From Perognathus longimembris pacificus (taxonomy: Eukaryota; Chordata; Mammalia; Rodentia; Heteromyidae), in assembly GCF_023159225.1 (NCBI RefSeq), contig NC_063171.1:14893142-14957141 (forward strand): a stretch of DNA of 64,000 nucleotides, written 5' to 3'. Under the pieces are notes generated by a model that worked only from the letters and a program-made list of their open reading frames with translations, ran no database searches and was not told the DNA's origin. Made by a program: the position numbers and the translations under genes. Shown one piece after another: positions 11,167 through 23,044 of this stretch. The first letter of the stretch is position 1. Every line of letters starts with the position of its first letter.

Positions 11167-11382
11167 TTTCTTTTTCTTTCTTTCTTTTTTTTGCCAGTCC
11201 TGGGGCTTGAACTCAGGGCCTGAGCACTGTCTCTGGCTTCTTTTTGCTCAAGGCTAGCACTCTACCACTTGAGCCACAGTGCCACTTCCGGCTTTTTCTA
11301 TATACGGGGTGCTGAGGAATCGAACCCAGGGCTTTGTGTACACGAGGCGAACACTTTATCACTAGGCCATATTCCCAGCCCC
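11167..11382 (-). mobile_element. IDL-Geo dimeric SINE, minus strand, 14-bp TSD
   Basis: A T-rich tail (11167-11192, CTTT units) is followed by the complement of the right monomer, then the left monomer, ending CCCAGCCCC at 11382. Near-perfect TSD: ATCAAACACATTTC (11157-11170) and ATCAAATACATTTC (11383-11396), one mismatch. Confidence 0.93.
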
Positions 11383-11399
11383 ATCAAATACATTTCATT

Positions 11400-11955
11400 C
11401 ACATTTTTTCACATTAAAGTCTCTCAGAATAGTAGAGGCTCGACAAATTTCTTAATGGAACATACTAATAAATCTTAGGAACTGTCACCACTGAGTATTT
11501 GAATCAACAGTTTGTATTTCTTTAATATTTTACACTACAAAAATATTCCTATATTTCAATGTCCCCCTGGATAATTTCATCCTCAGTTATGAATCAGAAC
11601 ATGTGTGTGTGAGATTACCCTAAAATAATACCTGTAGCAAAATATGACCTTAGACATATTTTTAATAACTACTGCTTCAGTGAACACCATAAAAATATCT
11701 GCTTCTAAAATCCTAAGACAAGCAATGTTGAAATAGGGATCAGAAAGAACTCTTTCCTTCAGTATCACTACAGTAGTTACCTGGGCATTTACCATTGAAT
11801 ATTAACCACATGGGAAAGTTGTAATTTTCATCCAGTGAACATATTTATGTGTCTTGAGTCCTTGCTAGGGTAATAAGGTCATTGATTTTTGTCTTGTTTA
11901 TGTGTCGACAACATTAACTTATTCCAAACATTAGTGTTGTGTGCATGGGTGTATA
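11400..11955. other. Unique AT-rich DNA
   Basis: Nothing recognised; short frames only. Confidence 0.5.
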
Positions 11956-11956
<1 letters not shown>

Positions 11957-11995
<39 letters not shown>

Positions 11996-12016
11996 GAAGA
12001 GAGAGAGAGAGAGAGC
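11957..12016. repeat. (TG)n then (GA)n microsatellite
   Basis: TG run 11957-11986, then GAGAG-rich run to about 12016, lying at the tail side of the minus-strand B1-Geo at 12048. Confidence 0.95.
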
Positions 12017-12047
12017 ATAAGCACAAGCATGAACACAAGCATGAGCA

Positions 12048-12268
12048 TGTGGGGCTAGAACTCACACCCTGAACACTGTCCTTAAGCCTCTTTGCTCAAG
12101 GCTAATACTCTAACACTTGAGCCATAGCTCCACTCTAGTTTTTTGGTGGTTAATTGGAGGTCAGAATATCATGGACTTTCCTGCTCAGGTTGGCTTTGAA
12201 TCAGATTCTCAGGTCTCAGCTGCCTGAGTAGCTAAGATTACAAACATGAGCTACTGGCATTTGGCAAT
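12048..12268 (-). mobile_element. B1-Geo dimeric SINE
   Basis: The complement of the right monomer (TTGCTCAAGGCTAATACTCT, ACACTTGAGCCATAGC) is followed by GGTGGTTAATTGGAGGTCAG and the complement of a 7SL/B1-like half (CTGCCTGAGTAGCTAAGATTAC, CATGAGCTACTGGCA). A 7SL-type 5' half is joined to the same right monomer used by IDL-Geo. Confidence 0.82.
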
Positions 12269-14374
12269 TGTCTATATTTCTAAATTCAAGTTCCTTTCAG
12301 CAATGATGTATCTCTGAATCTCCTGACAGGATGTAGAAATCATTTGGAACATGACAGAACAGAAATATGCATTTCCTTTTCAACTGGACTGAACTATTTC
12401 TGCCTATGTTGATAATTTTCTATGGTTCAGAACTGATGATCACATGGCCCTTGGTAGACAAAAATATGTTTACCCCCTGGGAAACCATGTAAAATATGAT
12501 GTTCTTTGTGGAACAGTACACACCTACTCACCTAACTTGTAGTTTTCTTTCCCTTTTCAAATATTAAACCCTATTAATTCAACCTCAAAAGCATAAATGT
12601 TCCTTCCATCAGTTATTTTGACATCTCCCTATCTAGAGGAGTACATTAAAATATTTGTGAACAGGTGTATTAAATATAAAATGTAACTCAAAGCATGTTT
12701 ATATAATTATTAGTTCTATGTAGTTCACAAGAAGAACCTTTCTTCTTTTTCTTTTTGATCTTTACCTTTTAATTAATTTGTTCTATACTTGGAAGTTTAC
12801 TAATACTAAATTTGATTTGTTTTTAAAGCTTTGGGAAGGAATAGTTTTCATTATCTGTAGTATTCATATAAATACATAAAATCACAAAAAGTACAATATT
12901 AAGTTCCTTAGAATGTTTTCCTTTATCTAAAAGAAATCTGAATTAAAATGTGTCAGCCAATGTTGGGTGGGTGATCTCATAATAATAAAAGCCCTTTGAA
13001 TCACACACAAACCAATTATAAAAATGACAAAAGCTTCTACGCTTTGTTTAGAAGATTGGTGACATGTTTTCCTGACTGAGGTCATAGAAAAAGAGTGACT
13101 TTGGCTAACTTCCAGTGTCATATGGATACTTAATTTCATTTTTATTTTGGTCCTTTTGACCTACCTTCCACAGCTACATCAATGATAAACAGACCTCATT
13201 TTAGCAGCAAATACTATACTAACAGGTATCTGCAGTTTGACACGTTACTAATTAAATATTGATGTGTTAAATGAACTCTAGGCCTTCGGGATTGTTCCAA
13301 TTAGAATAATGACTTTTCCATATGAGGAGATTTGTGCTTCTCTTACAAAAATTAAAGTCATATAAAAGTATTTCAAATATATAAATTTTCAAGCACACTG
13401 TACCTCTAGGTATTGTTTAGTAAACTAGACATATTCTTCAGGCACAGTACTTTTTTAAGCTTAAATGAAAGAAAAGCTTCCTGCTTATAAAGCAGTTTCT
13501 AATGAAGAAAAAAAAACCCGCTGGATTTAATAGCCTGTACTCTGACTTTGGAAAATACATTTATTCAAAAGACTACACTCCAGTCTTGCTGAGTGGCTAT
13601 CCAATTGGATTATTGAATGTCACATTAAAATATAAGAGCATTAAATGCCTACAAACAGAATTTGTCATGTTAAATGATCATAAGTGTATCTCTACCAGTA
13701 GAATTATTCATAATAAAGTCAATAATTCCCATGAATAGTTTTCTCTATATAATTGAATCTCTTTATGCAATATAATGTGTTCTGTACCATATATAAATAT
13801 CCACAAAATGAGTTATTTCTAATAAAAGAAAATTGCAGAAAAATAGTGTTCTCCGTATGATGGAATCCAGTCATACAACCCTGAGTGTGGAAGTTACCTG
13901 AACATGAAGAGAGTTAATCAAGTTGCTGAAAATAACCATTGTACTGTCTCTTTTGTTCTCTCTCATTCTCTCTCTCTCTTTCATAATTACATTTTACTAT
14001 ATGTTTAGTGATAATTTTTACTCTTGCTAGACCTTATGGTTACTTAAAAAATCTCATATTTATAATGAATATTTCACAGTTGAATTTGAATTTTTAAATT
14101 AATTATATAACATTTTGTATCATTCTAGAAATTTCAAGAGATCCCAAAGTAGACATATGTAATTAAAACTATTTTTAGAGAAAGGTAAATAATATTTGGA
14201 ATGGGAAATTTTGTATACTTCAAAATTTTATAGACCTATTGTTTGTAACCACAAGTCATGAAGTGTAAGACAGTCTCTCATCCTAGCTTTGAGAATAAGG
14301 AGAGGTATGGGATTAAAGTTCAAAGTAGCTTAAAGTTCACAATCTAAAAATGTGTAGTACTTCAACTGAAATGC
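12269..14374. other. Unique AT-rich DNA, about 2.1 kb
   Basis: No repeat, RNA gene or coding exon recognised. A short pyrimidine (CT) run lies at about 13960-13980. The 60-80 codon frames here (for example 13502-13738) have no domain or codon signature. Confidence 0.5.
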
Positions 14375-15180
14375 TATGTAGGCTAACATTCTAACACTTG
14401 TATCACAGCTCCAGTTCCACAGATTCTCAGTGGTTAATTGGAGATAAGGTTCCCATGGCACCAGTGTGAAAGTGTGCACATACATATGTACATATATATA
14501 TATAATTATGTCTATAAAAGTACATATAGAATTATAAAATTCAAGCACATTCTAGTTATCACAAATGAGGGAAACCATACAGCCTATGTTTCTTTGAGTC
14601 TGGTTAATTTTGCTTAATATAATTGTTTCCAAGTCTTTTCATTTCCTTATGAATGATACACTATGCATAGGAGTGTTTGTCAGAGCACAATAACTATGTG
14701 CATATGGTTATGTAAAATAATATTCTATGAAATAAATTCCAAGGAAAGGAAATGAAAGACATTTTTATTACCATTGTTCCTGTTTCTGTTTTTGTTTTTT
14801 TTCCTTTTAAATTGTTTGTTAGTTCCTTTGTATTTGGGAGGATAAGGGAGGAAGGCACAGAAAAGGTGGAACAAAGGGTTAAAAAATACAATTATGGTAC
14901 TTACTAGACACTATGTGGAAATTTTACTCTAAGTCTTGTGGGTGGGGACATGAGATAAAATCTGGGAGAGAGTGAGGGAAGGGGAAACATGGTTCAAAAA
15001 GAGTTATACTCACTATTCATTACCTGATAGATGTAACTGTAACTCCTCTTTATATCAACTCTAAAATAACAATGAATTTTAAAAAAGAGTCTCATGGACA
15101 TTCCTGCCTCTGCTCTCTACAAACTACATTCCTTACATTGAGGTTTCCCATGTAACTAGTATTACAGGCACCGGACATAA
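14375..15180 (-). mobile_element. B1-Geo SINE split by an L1 insertion
   Basis: Two SINE halves flank an insertion. At 14375-14455 the complement of the right monomer runs into GTGGTTAATTGGAGATAAG. At 15087-15180 GAGTCTCATGGACATTCCTG and the rest of the B1-like half resume in register. The interrupted copies in this window all read GAGATAAGAGTCTCATGGAC across this point. Confidence 0.7.
14456..15086 (+). mobile_element. 5'-inverted (twin-primed) L1 3' end
   Basis: 14540-14655 is L1 ORF2 3'-end sequence in antisense (GTTTCTTTGAGTCTGG and CATTTCCTTATGAATG match the minus-strand L1 at 57692-58337). 14690-15086 is L1 3'UTR in sense (TGATAGATGTAACTGTAACTC...) ending in an A-rich tail. Antisense ORF2 followed by sense 3'UTR is the classic twin-priming outcome. 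Flanks AGGTTCCCATGG and AGAGTCTCATGG may be a decayed TSD. Confidence 0.6.
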
Positions 15181-15550
15181 CCATCCTGCTTTGCTCTTAT
15201 TTTGAAACATATAATAAAAATAAATTTAATTGTAGACTATATATATATAATGACCAACGTTTAACTCTTTAATTATAGAGATCATTTTTTATAATATTAT
15301 GCAATTTTGTCTGTTTCAAAAAGACCCCTAGAATACTGTAAGTCCTCACTTATATATTTCTATTCACAGGTATGTTGCATTATAGGTTTATTTATTAATG
15401 TAACATACTTATATAATTATTGATACAGCAAGAATGGCTTCTAATAGAATAAAAGCACACATTCAGAAGTGGTTACAAATACATTCCACACCATTAAATA
15501 ACTGTACAATATAAAAAGTGATAGAAAAGTAGTTATCAAAATATAAATAG

Positions 15551-15800
15551 AGAGCCAGAGACTGGTGGCAATCTCCTGCAAGCCTAGCTAATCAGTAAGT
15601 TCAGATGTGAGGAATGAAGTTTGAAATCAGCCCAGGCAGGAAAGTTTGTGATATACTTATCACCAACTAACCACAGAAAAAGCCAGAAACTGTGCTTGGC
15701 TCACATGATAGAGTGCTAAACTTGAGCACAAGAAGTGCAGGAACAGTGTCCAGGCCAAGAGTTCAATAGCAAGGACTAGCAAAAAAAATTTTTAAAAAAT
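15551..15800 (+). mobile_element. B1-Geo dimeric SINE (old)
   Basis: AGACTGGTGGCAATCTCCTG, CCTAGCTAATCAG and GAAATCAGCCCAGGCAGG form the B1-like half. AAAAAGCCAGAAACTGTGC, ATGATAGAGTGCTAAAC and GAGTTCAATAGCAAGGAC form the right monomer. The A-rich tail is followed by a CA-rich stretch (15810-15820). Confidence 0.75.
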
Positions 15801-16330
15801 TATACACACACACTTGTGTATGTACATGTGTGTGTTAAGATTCAAATTCAAAAAGCAAGAAAATAAAAGTGATATAAAAAGAAAACAATTGTTTATCTGT
15901 GAATACTTGATACAAGTTAAATTGGCTCATATTGATTTGTAGTTGTATGTTCTTTTTTGTGTTTTTTAATTACTTAGTTGTTAGGTTTCAAGCAGACAAT
16001 GTGACTACTGGGAAGGAACTTTATGCATTGGAGCACTGACATTTGCTCTACAAGCTCGCCAAATCATTCAAAAGTTATCTGATTCTCACAGACTACAGCC
16101 ATTTAAAAAAATCACTTCTATCAATCTCTTTCCTTGAAAGAGTATGAAATAATTTATTGAGTTTCTACTGCTATTTCTGGCAAAAACAGCAGGATATTAT
16201 ATAATAAGACACTGACTATTATTATCTATGACAATTTAACTTTATATACTACTACCAGCCTCTAAAATAGAACAAAGGCTAGATTGTAAACACATGATGT
16301 TTCACAGAAATGTGGAAGGATAGTTTGACT
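15801..16330. other. Unique AT-rich DNA
   Basis: A short CA/TG-rich stretch at 15803-15836, then nothing recognised. Confidence 0.5.
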
Positions 16331-16346
16331 GCAAGAATGTTTTACT

Positions 16347-16550
16347 GGGCTGGGAATATGGCCTAGTAGCAAGAGTGCTTGCCTTTATACATGAAACCCT
16401 AGGTTCAATTCATCAGCACCACATATATAGGAAAGGCCAGAAGTGGTTTTGTGGCTCAAGTGGTAGTGTGCCAGCGCTGAGCAAAAAGAAGCCAGGGACA
16501 GTGCTCAAACCCTGAGTTCAAGCACCAGGACTGGCTAAAAAACAACAAAA
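16347..16550 (+). mobile_element. IDL-Geo dimeric SINE with 14-bp perfect TSD
   Basis: GGGCTGGGAATATGGCCTAG start, GGTTCAATTC B-box, right monomer from about 16433, tail AAAAACAACAAAAA. TSD AAGAATGTTTTACT at 16333-16346 and 16551-16564. Confidence 0.94.
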
Positions 16551-16565
16551 AAGAATGTTTTACTT

Positions 16566-16790
16566 TCCTGATGGGCACTGAGGCTCACATCTCCTATCTT
16601 AAATATGTGGGGGCTGACACCTGGAGGTTGGTAGTTCAAAGACAGCTCAGGAAGAAAACTTTCTACAACTCCATCCCCAAATAACCAGCAGAATGCTAGG
16701 CTGCAGTTGTGACTGAGTGGTAGACTGAAAGTGGAGCATACATATAAGCCCTTGAATTTAATACTGGGTGTTGTTCACAAAGTGATAAAT
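16566..16790 (+). mobile_element. B1-type dimeric SINE (old, diverged)
   Basis: GATGGGCACTGAGGCTCAC, CACCTGGAGGTTGGTAGTTC and AAATAACCAGCAGAATGC follow the B1-like half. GTTGTGACTGAGTGGTAGAC resembles a tRNA-type A-box in the second half. It may be a different chimeric subfamily from B1-Geo. Confidence 0.5.
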
Positions 16791-16931
16791 TTGCATCTTG
16801 CTCTTACCACAGTCCAAGTCACTAAAATTACTTATGACTGTCACCCACTGCAGATAATATATTTACTTTTATTAATTTGCTATGCTAAAGATTGAGACAA
16901 ATTTCTTGAGCATATGATTTCAGGATTTTGC

Positions 16932-17045
16932 ATTTTGTTTTTGAAATGATGTTTCACTAAAGTTTTGCACATAGATTCTAGCTCATCAATACCCTTACTG
17001 TTTCCTGAGTAGCTGAGAATATAGACATGACAACTTGTCTGGCCA
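16932..17045 (-). mobile_element. 7SL/B1-like monomer SINE (old)
   Basis: The complement order matches a monomer: GAAATGATGTTTCACTAAAG, GATTCTAGCTCATCAATAC, CCTGAGTAGCTGAGAATATAG, TTGTCTGGCC. Confidence 0.5.
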
Positions 17046-18221
17046 TAAATTGCACATTTTCTCCTAGAATATTTATGTTCTGATTTTCTGATTACTGAAG
17101 CATTCAAATACATAGAAGATGAGAGAAAACTAGTAATACTTACCTGAAGGGAAGTACTCTAAAACAAGTTAGATAATGTAAAGTTCAAAAGGAGTAAGAA
17201 ATACTCTTTTTCTTTCAAAACATGGCAATTTGCTTACTGCTAAAAATAATTTGTAAGAAACAGAATTGCAAGATACCACACTGTAATTTTATAAAATGTA
17301 TTCTACTGTAAAATAAAGTGTACAACTTTCATGTATTGCTTAGTTTTAACACTCAGGCATGTTGTTAAATAGACAGTGAAATAAAATCTTAGAAATGGAA
17401 AGACTCAGAAGCTAGAAAAGTCAGGTGTAAATTTCAAATTTACCATCTGTATTATTTTGGAGTATTAACTAACATTCATTACATATCAATTTCCTCATCA
17501 GTAACTACATACTGTAAGCATATATTTTTCTGTGTTTCTAGTATCAGTGATAATTTCACCACTTTTTTTCTAAAATAGGAATTTAATGTGTTGGCACCTA
17601 CAGGTCCTAGAGAAACTAATGGCTGGCAATGAAAATGATTTAAGATATGAATTATCAATTGTTATAATTTGTTATCATCAAAGCATTTGGGTAGCAAAAT
17701 ATAAAATAAATTTAAAGTTATTATTACTTAAAAGTATTTTCAATAGGCCTTATATGCTCAAGAACTGAAGTATAGAATAGAAGTGAAAGTTTTATTTGAT
17801 CATCAATTAAAAAGAATTGATGGACTGTGGTAAGGAATAAAGTTCAATAGATAAGAGCTAAATCACTACCCTTCTTAGAAATGACGTTTTCAAGGCTCTT
17901 TCCTCCACTTAAATCTCATACTGATGCCTGGATTTATAATATGGCCTATACCAATGTATACCTTGTTTTGTTTTCTGAGGATGGTTTTCTTAGCCCCCTT
18001 GAGAAAATAAAGGATAATAGAAAGAACAATTTAACAAGGTTCTGGTTTCTCTTGCAACAGAGTAGCTTTGTCTTCTGTGACATGTACCTTTGTATGTGTC
18101 ATCCAGAATATTTCCTCCCAATTGTGGGAAGAATTGGTGATTGCAGACAAAAAAAAAAAAAGAGAAGGAAACACATTGGTCTTCTTTGCAAGCCCTATTT
18201 GATCTTGTTCAGAAGTGACAA
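17046..18221. other. Unique AT-rich DNA
   Basis: No recognised feature except an A-run at about 18150-18163. A 120-codon frame at 17881-18243 runs into the TG microsatellite and shows no domain, so it is not called as a gene. Confidence 0.5.

Positions 18222-18275
<54 letters not shown>
18222..18275. repeat. (TG)n(AG)n compound microsatellite
   Basis: TG units 18222-18242 followed by GA units to 18275. Confidence 0.98.
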
Positions 18276-18277
<2 letters not shown>

Positions 18278-18790
18278 CAGAGTGAGAGAAACAGAGACAG
18301 AGACAGAGGGATGCAGCAATAGGCTTAGAAAATCCATTGTCCAATAAAAAAGGATTTGCAAGGAAACTGTAAGAAATTGAGAGGATTGGCTAGTAGCTAG
18401 GAAGTGAGATTTTAGCAAAAGCCATAGTTAAATGGTCTTATTAATACTTTAAAGTATCATTGAGTGTAGACAATGAAATGGCATTTTGTCCTCTTCATGA
18501 CTGTTGTTCAAATAGCTGCATCCAATAAAAGCTGTTTTGTCCCACACTCCTCCCTTTGTCCCATATGAAATAAAACAAGGGTTGATCTATGTCCTGCACC
18601 TGAACACATGTAAAATTTGTACAAAAATATCTTGTATGAAAATGATTTATAATCTGTAGACTCACTACCAGTGAGATGTCTTGAGATACGAAATGCCATC
18701 TTTCAGGTTGTGGGTGTTTTGTTTCTGCCAAATACATCTGATCTTTCATGTTCAAAAAATTTATACGCATATAAATTATTCTATTTTTCC
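18276..18790. other. Unique DNA
   Basis: No recognised feature. Minus-strand frames at 18495-18770 have no known motif. Confidence 0.45.
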
Positions 18791-18791
18791 A

Positions 18792-19022
18792 GTTCCCAGT
18801 GACTCATGTTAGTAATCCTATCTACTAGGGGGGCTGAGAACTGAGGATCACAGCTCAAAGCCTGCCCCAGCAGGGAAGCCTATGAGACTCTTATCTATAA
18901 TAAATGACTCAGAAAAAGCTGGAAGTGACACTATGCATCAAGTGGTAGAGTGTTAGCCTTGAGCAAAAGAGGCTCAGGGACAGTGCCAAGGCTCTGAGTT
19001 CAAGCCCCAAATATGGAAAAAA
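18792..19022 (+). mobile_element. B1-Geo dimeric SINE
   Basis: CAGTGACTCATGTTAGTAATC, GGCTGAGAACTGAGGATCAC and CCCCAGCAGGGAAGCC (B1-like) lead into AAAAAGCTGGAAGTGACAC, CAAGTGGTAGAGTGTTAGCC and GAGTTCAAGCCCC (right monomer with an intact B-box). Confidence 0.83.
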
Positions 19023-19266
19023 TTAGATAAATAAATATTGAATTTTACATTTTATTTAGTTTTTTAATCAATAGAACACATGCGTACATCAACATATTTG
19101 CTTAGTTTTTTAAAAATAGTTTTTTCTCAAAGCTTGTGATTTTTACAAAGGAATTGTGTATGGTATTTTTTAACAACAGAGTACCACGTTTTAATTTGAT
19201 CCTTCAATTTATAAATTGAAAAGGAGTTTCAAAGTGTCAAGTTCACTTACAATAAATCCTTGCAAA

Positions 19267-19495
19267 CTGAGTGCTAGTGACTCATGCGTGTAATCTTAGC
19301 TACTCAAGAAGGTAAGATACAAGGATCATCGAATCCAGCCCATGCAAGAAAGTCCATGAGACCCTTATCTCCAAAAAAACTACATAGAAAAAGCCAAAGA
19401 TGGTGCTGTACTCAAATGATAGAGCATGAGACTTGAGCACAATGAGGCTCAGGGGCAGTGTACAGGCCTAGTGTTAAAGCACCAGGACCACAAGG
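19267..19495 (+). mobile_element. B1-Geo dimeric SINE
   Basis: GTGCTAGTGACTCATGCGTG and CTTAGCTACTCAAGAAGG start the B1-like half. AAAAAGCCAAAGATGGTGC, AATGATAGAGCATGAGAC and AAGCACCAGGACC mark the right monomer. Confidence 0.78.
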
Positions 19496-19857
19496 CGTGG
19501 GAGTCGGGTGTGTGGGGGGGTAGTATTTGCTTCACAGGAGAGCTTCATGTTCATTTTGTTATTATTTGTTGTCAGTGAGGCTCAGTTTTCATGATCAGAA
19601 ATATCTGATTCAGTATGTTACATTGTGAAAGCTGTTTTGCAGTACTCAAAGGACCATCCTGTTCAATAGTTCACATGGAGGGACAATGAATCAAAGAAGT
19701 AGTCTTAAATTCTTTGGGTTGGCAGACAATCCAATATTGGTATTAATTAGGAATCTCAAAATATCTAACATATTTTAGGTTCGATTCTCACAATTCTACC
19801 ACTAATGCATTATAAAATGCATGATGCTGAGTCTCTGATAATAAGCAATCTCTAAGG
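19496..19857. other. Unique DNA
   Basis: G-rich run near 19500-19520, then nothing recognised. Confidence 0.45.
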
Positions 19858-19960
19858 GAGGAGGTAACAAACAGTATAAGAAATGTACCCAAGGCCTAAC
19901 ATATGAAACTGTATCCTCTCTGTACATAAATTTGACAATAAAATTTTTTAAAAAAGAAAC
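19858..19960 (+). mobile_element. L1 3'UTR remnant
   Basis: GAGGTAACAAACAGTATAAG, CCCAAGGCCTAACATATG, CTCTCTGTACATAAATTTG and ACAATAAAATTTTTT match, in order, the complement of the L1 3'UTR at 37490-37585. It ends with an AATAAA and an A-run. Confidence 0.7.
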
Positions 19961-21097
19961 CTCTAAAGCATTAGCTTGGAGTTTTTTGCTGCCACAGAGA
20001 TTTTAAATCACTTCCACTTACAAGAGAAAACAAGGAAGAGGTGGTGTTGGAAAAATGCACTGTGTAGAGGGCAATTGGTACCTCCCATGGGTAAGCTGCT
20101 CCACATAAGGGCAAAGTAAACATAACCCAGTAGCAATGCTGGCTGACAAGCACAATCCTCAGTGTACAACATTGGCCCGGCTTATTGGCTCAGTACCAAA
20201 AAACCTGGAAACAATTTCCAGAAAAACAGTTAATCAAAGTAGAATAGGCCAGAACATGAAGAATTGCCAACAATGGGGAATAGGACTGAGGGCTGTGCAC
20301 ATCTACCTACACTTCTGTTGAGGATTTGAAAATAGAACTGGGAAACTGTGCCAGCTGACTGAAAGTGGAATTCAAGGTCAAGTCCCTCATCTTGTCTATT
20401 AAGACTTCAACTCAGTGGAATTGCCTCTATCCAACTATGTGGGTGCATAGAAAACAATACCATAGGTAATATAAAAAAATCTGGGAAACAAGGAATAGGA
20501 ATAATTTTAGGAAAAACAGAAAGTGCATACTAAGTTATTACTAAGGTTATAAAAAGTACACAAATGATTAAATACAATGAAGAGAGTAAACACATGCTTG
20601 CCAAATTGTTAGTCTATGTATGAGAAGAATATTCAATAAAAAACTAATAGAGAATTTAACAATGAATGCCTTATTAATTAAGATAAAATCCAAGAAATCA
20701 GAATTTATTATCTCATTCACAATCAAATGGGTTATATAATTCTACCTAGTAAACTTGTTTATATGATTTTAGGGAATTGTTTTAAATACTATGAGGTAAC
20801 ATAAGAAAAATTCAACATTTTATGGAATATTAGTGTAATAATATTGCAGTCACTTTTATTTGGATGACTGTGACATAGTTCTCTATATTTCTTCAAAGAT
20901 TTTTTCTGAAATGTATAATCAACATTTCCCAATAAATCTTTCAACTAGATAGAGATGACAGATACATACATATATACATACATACATGTGTATAGATACA
21001 TTATGTGCAATATATTATCTAATATCATATGCATTGCTGATAAATTGAAATTTTTATACTGTGCCCAAGAAATTAAATTCTTAATATTTTATTCTTT
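19961..21097. other. Unique AT-rich DNA
   Basis: No recognised feature apart from an AT/CATA-rich patch around 20970-20990. Confidence 0.45.
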
Positions 21098-21262
21098 CAT
21101 TTCATGGGGATTGAATCCAGGTACCCAAGTACATTGTCATTACCAAGTACATTGTCATTTAAAGTATGGCTCCAGTCCTTTCTCTGTTGCCTTTGCTACA
21201 ATTGGCTTTGATTTATAATCCACCTGCCCAAGCCATCTAATTAACTGAGATTCCAGCTACAT
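21098..21262 (-). mobile_element. Old tRNA/7SL-type SINE
   Basis: The complement shows ATTGAATCCAGGTACC (B-box region), GTATGGCTCCAGTCC, ACAATTGGCTTTGATTTATAATC and ACTGAGATTCCAGCTAC. It carries a short internal duplication of CCAAGTACATTGTCATT at about 21126-21160. Confidence 0.45.
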
Positions 21263-21491
21263 TACCATGGACGTTATAATTTTATATTGTAATAAACCAT
21301 ATTTGAATTTTCAAAGAGCATGAATGCCTTTGGATGCTCCATTTGACAGATAATAAGCAATTGGCAATAAGCCACAGGCAGGAAAATATTTGTTGAATCA
21401 ACTGTATAGGTAAAATAATTGAAATGGTGTAGACATTCACAAATACAAGTAAATGAATGAGGTTGGGCTATATATGTCCATATTAAATATG

Positions 21492-21712
21492 AGTTCGATG
21501 TCAGTTGCTAATAACTCATGCCTATAGTCCTAGCTACTGAGGAAGCTGAGATCTGAGGATTATAGTTCAGAACCAGCCCTGTCAGGAAAAGCCATGAGAT
21601 TCTGATCTCCAATTAATCACCAGAAAACTAGAAGTAGTGCTGTGACTTAAAGTGGTAGAGTAGGTCAGGGACAGCATCCAGGCCCTGAATTCAAGCCCCT
21701 AGATTATCACCA
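21492..21712 (+). mobile_element. B1-Geo dimeric SINE with internal deletion
   Basis: ACTCATGCCTATAGTCCTAG, GCTGAGATCTGAGGATTATAG and AACCAGCCCTGTCAGG (B1-like) run into TAATCACCAGAAAACTAGAAG and GTGGTAGAG. The usual stretch around TGCTAGCCTTGAGC is missing before AGGTCAGGGACAGC. Confidence 0.8.
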
Positions 21713-22019
21713 CTACCAATGTAAACAAAAGAAAGTGAGCTCAGTATATTGTATAATTATTAAACATTGTAACTTGAAAACAAAAATAAATTACAAAATA
21801 CTATCAATTCTCATGTTTGTGTACAGTGTATGTACATAAGCATCTATGCATATGTATACACACACACTATATATATAGTCAGTAGTGCAAAAACACACAA
21901 CATCCAATATTTCAAATTTCTAAGAATTTGATTTAAGGCAGCAAAATCAAGTTTTATTATTTTGTTTTGAAAACTAAATATTAGTTAAACTATCTTTTGT
22001 TTTTAAAGACTGTATTAGC

Positions 22020-22360
22020 ATTAATTAATTGTACAAAGGGATTTCATTGTTACTGTTACAAACATGAATATAATGCATTGTGACCAACTTTCACCCCTCT
22101 ATGTTGCTCACCAATAAGCCCCTTCCAAGAGTTGTGGTGGGTTTCTTTGGCCTGTTTTTGTGCACATATGATGTATTTCTATAATATTTTCCTATTGCCA
22201 CCTCTTTTACCTTTCCCTTTCCTTCACCCACGTGTTCTACTCTTCTTTAGATCTTGATTCTGCATATAACCAAAGACCTGTATTCATCTTTCGGAGCTTA
22301 GTACATCTTACTTTGCAATTATATTTAATTTGAGTCTTTAATTTTAATTATAAGCTTTTA
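22020..22360 (-). mobile_element. Old L1 3'UTR (antisense)
   Basis: AATTGTACAAAGGGATTTCATTG, TAATGCATTGTGACCAAC and a pyrimidine-rich CTTTTACCTTTCCCTTTCC stretch resemble the complement of an L1 3'UTR, with its polypurine tract on the minus strand. Low identity and approximate ends. Confidence 0.4.
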
Positions 22361-22397
22361 AAATGAAATATAATGTGGTTGCTAATACATAGCAAGA

Positions 22398-22473
22398 TAT
22401 TTTTCGCTGGGGATCAAATCAGGGACTTCACATATTAGCCAAGGTTTCTACCACTTAGCTACATTCATGAGGA
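22398..22473 (-). mobile_element. ID-like tRNA-derived SINE remnant
   Basis: CGCTGGGGATCAAATCAGGG, CTTCACATATTAGCC and CTACCACTTAGCTAC are the complement of an ID-type body (B-box near 22409, A-box near 22455). Confidence 0.6.
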
Positions 22474-23000
22474 CAATCTTTTCCTTAAAAGAAAACAAAA
22501 CTCTTAGACCTCAAATTTTTAAAAATAAATAATAAAGTTTAATTCAACAGATGAAATATATAATATAATGAGTGAAAGCAGTTGGAACCGACAGAGATGA
22601 AAATTAGGATTAATGGAGTAAAAACAAATTTGCCAAGAAAAGTGAAAGTCAATGTGTGGTTCCTTTTAAACAAACCAGAAAATTAATTACAAAGGAAAAT
22701 AATAGTTTTAGAGACTTCTGAATGACATTTAATACAGAAAACTTTAAGTATGACAAATTGAACAGCTTAGAACAGTCCTGGAACTGTAATAAGTCTCATA
22801 AAGAGACAAATGTAGGATAAGAAATTTGAGCTTTTAGAAAATGTTAAAAACATATTGTTTTAATTGGTAAATTACTCAAAATCAGACTTTGCTTTATCGT
22901 ACTTACATATGGTTTAGAGGATTTCTCTATCATCTTTCCTGATCTGAGTAGCTGTAAAATACTTGATATAAAAGTACATGCACTACTTGTAAGTAGAGAG

Positions 23001-23003
<3 letters not shown>
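22474..23003. other. Unique AT-rich DNA
   Basis: Nothing recognised. Confidence 0.45.

Positions 23004-23040
<37 letters not shown>
23004..23040. repeat. (GA)n microsatellite
   Basis: Pure AG/GA run. Confidence 0.97.

Positions 23041-23044
<4 letters not shown>

Noticed and set aside
17881..18243. 120-codon plus frame as a gene
   Set aside because: AT-rich codons, ends inside the TG microsatellite, no recognisable domain or splice context.
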